In this document: one piece after another, positions 59,690-64,000 of the stretch
How the letters are laid out: each line of letters begins with the position of its first letter
Position numbering within the stretch: position 1 is the first letter of the stretch
Assembly (NCBI GenBank): GCA_032622095.1
Contig: CP136068.1
Span: 159,795,465-159,859,464 of the forward strand
Source of the DNA: Siphonodentalium dalli
Taxonomy: Eukaryota > Mollusca > Scaphopoda > Gadilida > Siphonodentaliidae
Direction of reading: 5' to 3'
Length of the DNA: 64,000 nt
Notes under the pieces: generated by a model
The model's input: only the letters and a program-made list of their open reading frames with translations
Told to the model about the DNA's origin: nothing
The model's database searches: none
Translations under genes and position numbers: made by a program

Positions 59690-59890
59690 CAGTTATGCCC
59701 TGTGCCAATGCATTCTCTCATATATGCGAGTCGACCATAGGTCGCCTCGCATATATAAGAGAATACATTGGCCCAAATTTTTTTTTAATGTGTTAAGCCA
59801 ATGCATTCTCTTATATATGCGAGGGACCTATGGTCGACTCGCATATATAAGAGAATGCATTGGCACAGGGCCGTTCTGTTGGGTAAAGGG
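59690..59890. mobile_element. TTAA hairpin MITE, one-ended copy
   Basis: The right end CAGAACGGCCCTG (reverse strand) to GGGTAAAGGG is followed by TTAA (59891-59894). Both palindromes are present with a very short T-rich spacer. The left end lacks the CCCTTT terminus and starts within internal sequence (CAGTTATGCCCTGTGCCAAT). The copy is inverted relative to those at 3.1 and 3.8 kb. Confidence 0.75.
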
Positions 59891-59894
59891 TTAA

Positions 59895-61508
59895 ATGTGG
59901 ATGAAAATAGCATGACAACGATAACATATATATCATTATTACATATATTTCCAACAAATCATTCCGAAGCCACCCATACTTTTTTATTTCATCCGGTGTT
60001 TTTGTGCCTGATTTTTCCAACTTTATTCATAACATGAATTGCAAAAAACAAGACGAGTCTGCAATTGGTAGTCACTTTTGAGCTGCTTGCTGATTTGTGT
60101 ATAATAATCGACAGTAAAGTTCACAAATGTTGTCTTGACAAATTCAATATAAATAGGTATCCGATACAGCATTGAAGAAACACCCGAATTATTAGTTGTC
60201 TCTACCAAGAAGTTAATATTATTGTAAAGTGGGACTGACCCTATATCCGGACACGTGGACAATTCCTGTTATACTCAACATAATATATACAACAAATGAA
60301 TGCATTTGAGCCATACGTGCTTATTAGTGTTACTTAAATGGCAAATATGTACTAGTCGGCTATTCTTAATGTCCAAGATGCAGACAGATTCATGTGAATT
60401 TGGTGAGACAGTCAGTGTAAACAAAACAATTCAAACGCCTAGATTCTGGAACATAGACATCGAGCTTCTCCAATGTAGATCGTATGAAATCGGCTTCATA
60501 TGCATGTATATAACGAAACATAACTCAGGTTCTCGACTGCAGCTGCACAATATAGTACACTGATTCTGATACTCAAACAACGTTGGAGTTCTAACGTAAT
60601 GTTTTGTGTGTCGAATGTTGAAAATTTCCGAATATTTATACTGAAGCCGAAACACTTGCTAAATTGCTAGAAACAGTGTCTGATCTGTACAATATACCTA
60701 TGCTCACTTTTGAATATTGTAATGTCACTATATATCTACATATATTGTGTAACACTAGTTACTGTTAGACGCGGCATAAGTATGGTTAATCTAAAATATC
60801 AATGCCCTTGCTTGCTCCATAATCTATACGTGGGAAAGCGACCCTGTGTCAAATGGTCCAAGGTCATTTCATCACGGGCCGTCGGACCCACAAAGAATAT
60901 ATGATATTAACCTATTTGGATATACCCTTATACGTTGTCCAATCGGTGGCTAGATAAATATGTATTGTAAGATACCGTTCTCTCTCACTCCTCTATGCAC
61001 TCTCTCTACCACGCACGAATAGTGTAAAGATGTATATTTTTGTTTACTCCGTGACTGCTCGTTTACTTGTTCATACTTGTATTAATAAATTCCATCATGT
61101 CTAAGAGTTCTGACATAGTGAACAGGAAAACCTGGGAGTACTACAATTGTACGAATAAATATTACTACTAATATCTGATCAACCAAATTCCACATTGAAG
61201 CGATAATTAAGTGACGTGTGCAAAGAACGTGTCACTATATACTGTGAATTACAACAGGTATAGGATACACTTTGATTGAATAGTCCGAAACAAAAACATC
61301 ATTTTATTTATTAAACAATCATTTAGATAAAAATCATATTTATTAACACCAAACTAACTTATGGCAAAGGCAAAACTAAAAACTGTTATATAAAAATTAA
61401 TGTTAAACCTGCATTACAATAAAGTACCGGGTACCGTTATTTGTAGTTCTAAAGGATCGCTCTAGGAATCATGTACATGCTAGGTGTGTGTCCACTTTAT
61501 GTTGACAG
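59895..61508. other. Stretch without recognised gene, upstream of the EGF exon
   Basis: No supported exon or element; presumably intron of the gene that carries the EGF exon. Confidence 0.4.
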
Positions 61509-61622
61509 ATATAGACGAATGCGTGTTGGTACCGTGTCAGAATGGAGCTACTTGCACAAACCACATCGGTCATTACAACTGTTCATGTCCGGGTGGATTC
61601 GCTGGCGACAACTGCGAGACCG
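61509..61622 (+). CDS. Calcium-binding EGF-like exon (probably gene B)
   Basis: Symmetric phase 1-1 exon of 114 nt (38 codons). The acceptor is TTTATGTTGACAG and the donor a consensus GTAAGT at 61623. It encodes one complete EGF domain: [37 protein letters not shown]. All six cysteines are present. D-I-D-E-C is the calcium-binding start. [12 protein letters not shown] fits the Asp/Asn hydroxylation consensus C-x-(D/N)-x4-(F/Y)-x-C-x-C. C-Q-N-G-A-T-C fits the O-fucose consensus. The O-glucose serine is absent (CVLVPC). It is an extracellular protein-interaction module. Assignment to the PAN gene 39 kb upstream is inference; the phases show that another exon must lie between. Confidence 0.85.
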
Positions 61623-61790
61623 GTAAGTTCAGTTATCCAATGTGTCCACTCAACACAATATACGACATACCGTTGCCAAGTCACGCACATATAACTAGTA
61701 TATCTGGTTCTGACCGTGCCAAATTCACCTTTTTTTATGTCAACCTTATGATCGTGCATCACTGCGCACAGTGTGAACTAACACACACGT

Positions 61791-61833
61791 ATGTATATAT
61801 ATATATGTATATATATAGCTATATACATATATA

Positions 61834-61887
<54 letters not shown>
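61791..61887. repeat. (TA)n microsatellite after the EGF exon
   Basis: Nearly pure TA tract with a few GT/GC interruptions, about 170 bp after the donor. It produces meaningless IYIYIY ORFs on both strands. Confidence 0.95.
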
Positions 61888-61893
<6 letters not shown>

Positions 61894-61982
61894 GTCCTTT
61901 GATGTGTCGCAAGTAATTTACAAGCTGCGTATACGATGGTAGCCGACCAAGCGAGTATCACAGCCGTAATGCTCTCGACCAC

Positions 61983-62119
61983 CAATGGTGGATCTGAGTA
62001 AGCATGATGATTCGGGGAATTTTAATTTATTATATCGTGTTTTCTTAATATTTAGTTATGAGTTTGGTAATACACAATGGTGGATCCGAGTAAGCATGAT
62101 GATTCGGGGAATTGTACAT
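61983..62119 (+). repeat. ~95-bp tandem duplication
   Basis: AATGGTGGATC.GAGTAAGCAT, then GATGATTCGGGGAATT, occurs at 61983 and 62080. The intervening part (CGTGTTTTCTTAATATTTAG onward) recurs at about 62851-62897. Confidence 0.75.
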
Positions 62120-62675
62120 TATTTTATCTACCATTTCCTATGAAATTTCATGATAAAATTGGGGATAACGAATTGGCGATAAAAACATCTGTATCGTTAC
62201 TGCAGTTCCGATACAAGGATCTCGTGACGTCATTGACTGGTTCAAAATCATGAATGAACTGACGTCACATCAATCGTATGAAAAATAAAAACGACATTCC
62301 AACGTATATTCTTGCGTACTATAAACAAACAGTTTCTATGCTTTAACATTAGTTGATTGCCTACCAGCATGGGTATTATGATATAGCATATCACACGGTA
62401 ACTAATATGTATTTGTTGAGTATTTATTATACATTATATAAAACACGCAGGTGTAAGAGATTGTTTCCATTGAATTGAATTTCAGTTAGGCTTATGAATT
62501 CGCGTGAACGTAGATGTTGGGAGCCGGATAATCGCGTGACACCGATACCTTTGCAGGTTGGGAGAATTTACTCTCAAGAAAGCTAATCGTCGGACACAAA
62601 TCCAACAATTTTGGCATTTAAGAAACTCCTAAAATGTAATTTATACGGTGGATTCTGTCACACACATTGCAGATA

Positions 62676-62846
62676 AATGTTTTATATACAAGATGTGTTT
62701 GTAACGATTCATGTATCGGGACTCGGCTAGTTTTAGTGGCCATATATCGACTCGGCGACCAATGTCGCCTCGTCGCTATATGGCCACGAAAACTAGGCTC
62801 GTCCCGATACATGAATCGATACAAACACATTGTGTATATAACACAT
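62676..62846. mobile_element. Long imperfect palindrome (hairpin element)
   Basis: About 80-bp arms meet near 62762. The left arm includes GATTCATGTATCGGGACTCG and TAGTGGCCATATA; the right arm is its complement with few mismatches. The outer parts (TATATACAAGATGTGTTT and its near-complement) also pair. No TTAA or TA duplication is obvious. It resembles the hairpin modules of the TTAA MITEs in style but not in sequence. Confidence 0.75.
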
Positions 62847-64000
62847 ATATATCGTGTTTTTCTTAATATTTAGTTATGAGTTTGGTAATACACATTGGGA
62901 TTGGTCCCACTGTTATGGTAATACCCAACGACCATATTTGGGGAGCCGACTTCATCACTATAAGGGATAGCACGCGAGGTTCCCTGAGGGATCAGAACGT
63001 GATATTCGGGTTTGCGTCTTAACGATATGAATTTTGATAGTTATTACGTATATATCTATGGCCCCTGAATAGCTATGATACGGTGGTAAAGCTACAGTAT
63101 GTATGATTACGATACCACAGCCAAAATTCACTGGTAGTAATATTTACAGCGAATGAACAGTCTCCGGAAAAAAATAAGTTAGCCGACAGCTTTTTTATTC
63201 AATAATGACACCAAGTTGGCCTTTTTGAATGACATTAGCACAATGATCCGCGAACGCTTTCTTAATAATATTTGGACTAACCGAATGGTATCATGTGTCG
63301 TCATAATACAGTCATGGCATGAATCGAAATATGTCAATATGTCACAAAACAGACATAACGATACCATATTACTGCGACACTGATTCTGAATATTGGCTGA
63401 TGCCATCTGATTTTTCAGTATCCCTCTTTTATCGAATTTACACAACAGTATTATATCAATCCAACTATTGTGGCTAAATATAACTGAAATAGTTGAATTC
63501 AGGATTTGTCTGGTTGCCGGACGAGTATTGACGAGTATTGACAATGAAAATAAGTAACATGATTGTAATGCTTACAGTTTGAGTGGATGCATGGTTTATA
63601 AGCCGTTTTGATTTAATGTTTGGTTAATTATTGGATTCAACCAATTAACAACGGTTACATTGTTGCATTACGTATATACACAGTAGCTGGGTGAACCAGA
63701 ATCATCACCAGGCATGCGCAGGATATATCCATACGTGAAACAAATATATGTAAACAAACACTATATGAAAAGATATATATATATATATATATATATATTC
63801 TTGACAGCGACTATCTAACCACTGTTGCAATATTAGCAGCAATGGTGGATCATGTCATGCATCTTTAGTTTAAACAGTATTTATTTTTCCCTCTATGGAC
63901 ATTCAGATAAATAATTACAATAGATACAAATTTAGAAGAAAAAATGGGATTAGGCAACAAGCCATATGCTTATTTGAAGCCCTCTCCCTTGACACTGGCG
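62847..64000. other. Stretch without recognised gene
   Basis: A copy of the TTCTTAATATTTAGTTATGA repeat lies at about 62851-62897, and a (TA)n tract at 63772-63798. The minus-strand ORF at 63179-63544 has no recognisable domain. Confidence 0.4.

Noticed and set aside
61746-61985. ORFs with IYIYIYIY runs on both strands
   Set aside because: By-products of the (TA)n microsatellite.
63179-63544. 121-aa minus-strand ORF
   Set aside because: Length is plausible by chance in this composition, with no domain, no splice or promoter support.

Overview
The window looks like animal nuclear DNA, most likely from a marine invertebrate such as a mollusc or lancelet-like animal. The exact lineage is inference. 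The DNA is AT-rich and gene-poor. The only host coding matter I can support is short exons bounded by canonical AG/GT splice sites, encoding extracellular modules. Almost everything else is decayed non-LTR retrotransposons, non-autonomous DNA transposons (TTAA-flanked hairpin elements, a hAT-type element, TA-flanked elements), Helitron-like elements, one tRNA-derived SINE and many minisatellites. I see no operons, CRISPR arrays or prokaryotic features.

Host genes, all on the + strand. Gene A (about 3.5-10.1 kb) is the 3' end of a gene encoding a galactose-binding-like (discoidin-fold) domain of the type at the N terminus of FBXL4. The domain is split over three exons: 3507-3618, 7604-7782 and 9262-9366 (stop). 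A poly(A) signal follows at 10135. Exon 1 lies between two nearly identical TTAA-flanked MITEs, and the first ends only 17 bp before its acceptor. The 3' ends of exons 1 and 2 are both tandemly duplicated together with their splice donors. At exon 2 the duplicated copies indicate that the exon itself has lost one base. Gene B starts with a signal-peptide/PAN-apple exon at 22422-22667. A calcium-binding EGF exon at 61509-61622 may belong to the same gene, but their phases do not match directly, so at least one exon between them is unseen.

Mobile DNA by region. 1-3 kb: (TA)n and an inverted-repeat element. 4.8-7.4 and 56.9-59.3 kb: two copies of a Helitron-like family built of degenerate ~130-bp subrepeats. 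10.7-17.7 kb: two inverted copies of one repeat. One copy carries a TA-flanked 2.5-kb element and the other a hAT-type element with an 8-bp target duplication, so each copy serves as the empty site for the other's insertion. 17.7-21.9 kb: LINE endonuclease remnant, tandem repeats, a minus-strand tRNA-SINE and a ~70-bp satellite. 24-31 kb: two more hairpin MITEs, a Helitron-like element, and old tandem repeats. 32-37 kb: LINE reverse-transcriptase 3' end, a head-to-tail Helitron-like dimer inside an AAGCGCAATAAGG repeat field, a mariner-type hairpin in a 45-bp repeat, and satellites. 39.5-40.9 kb: L1-type ORF1 pseudogene. 46.3-46.8 kb: LINE endonuclease pseudogene preceded by a 2A-like DIETNPGP motif. 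50.9-52.0 kb: CR1/L2-like reverse-transcriptase pseudogene inserted in a repeat whose uninterrupted copy is at 53.6-53.8 kb. 54-56 kb: two arrays of a 35-bp minisatellite. 59.7 and 62.7 kb: further hairpin elements.

The most unusual material is how mobile and tandem repeats have reshaped gene A's splice sites. All domain and family names are from recall; no search was run.
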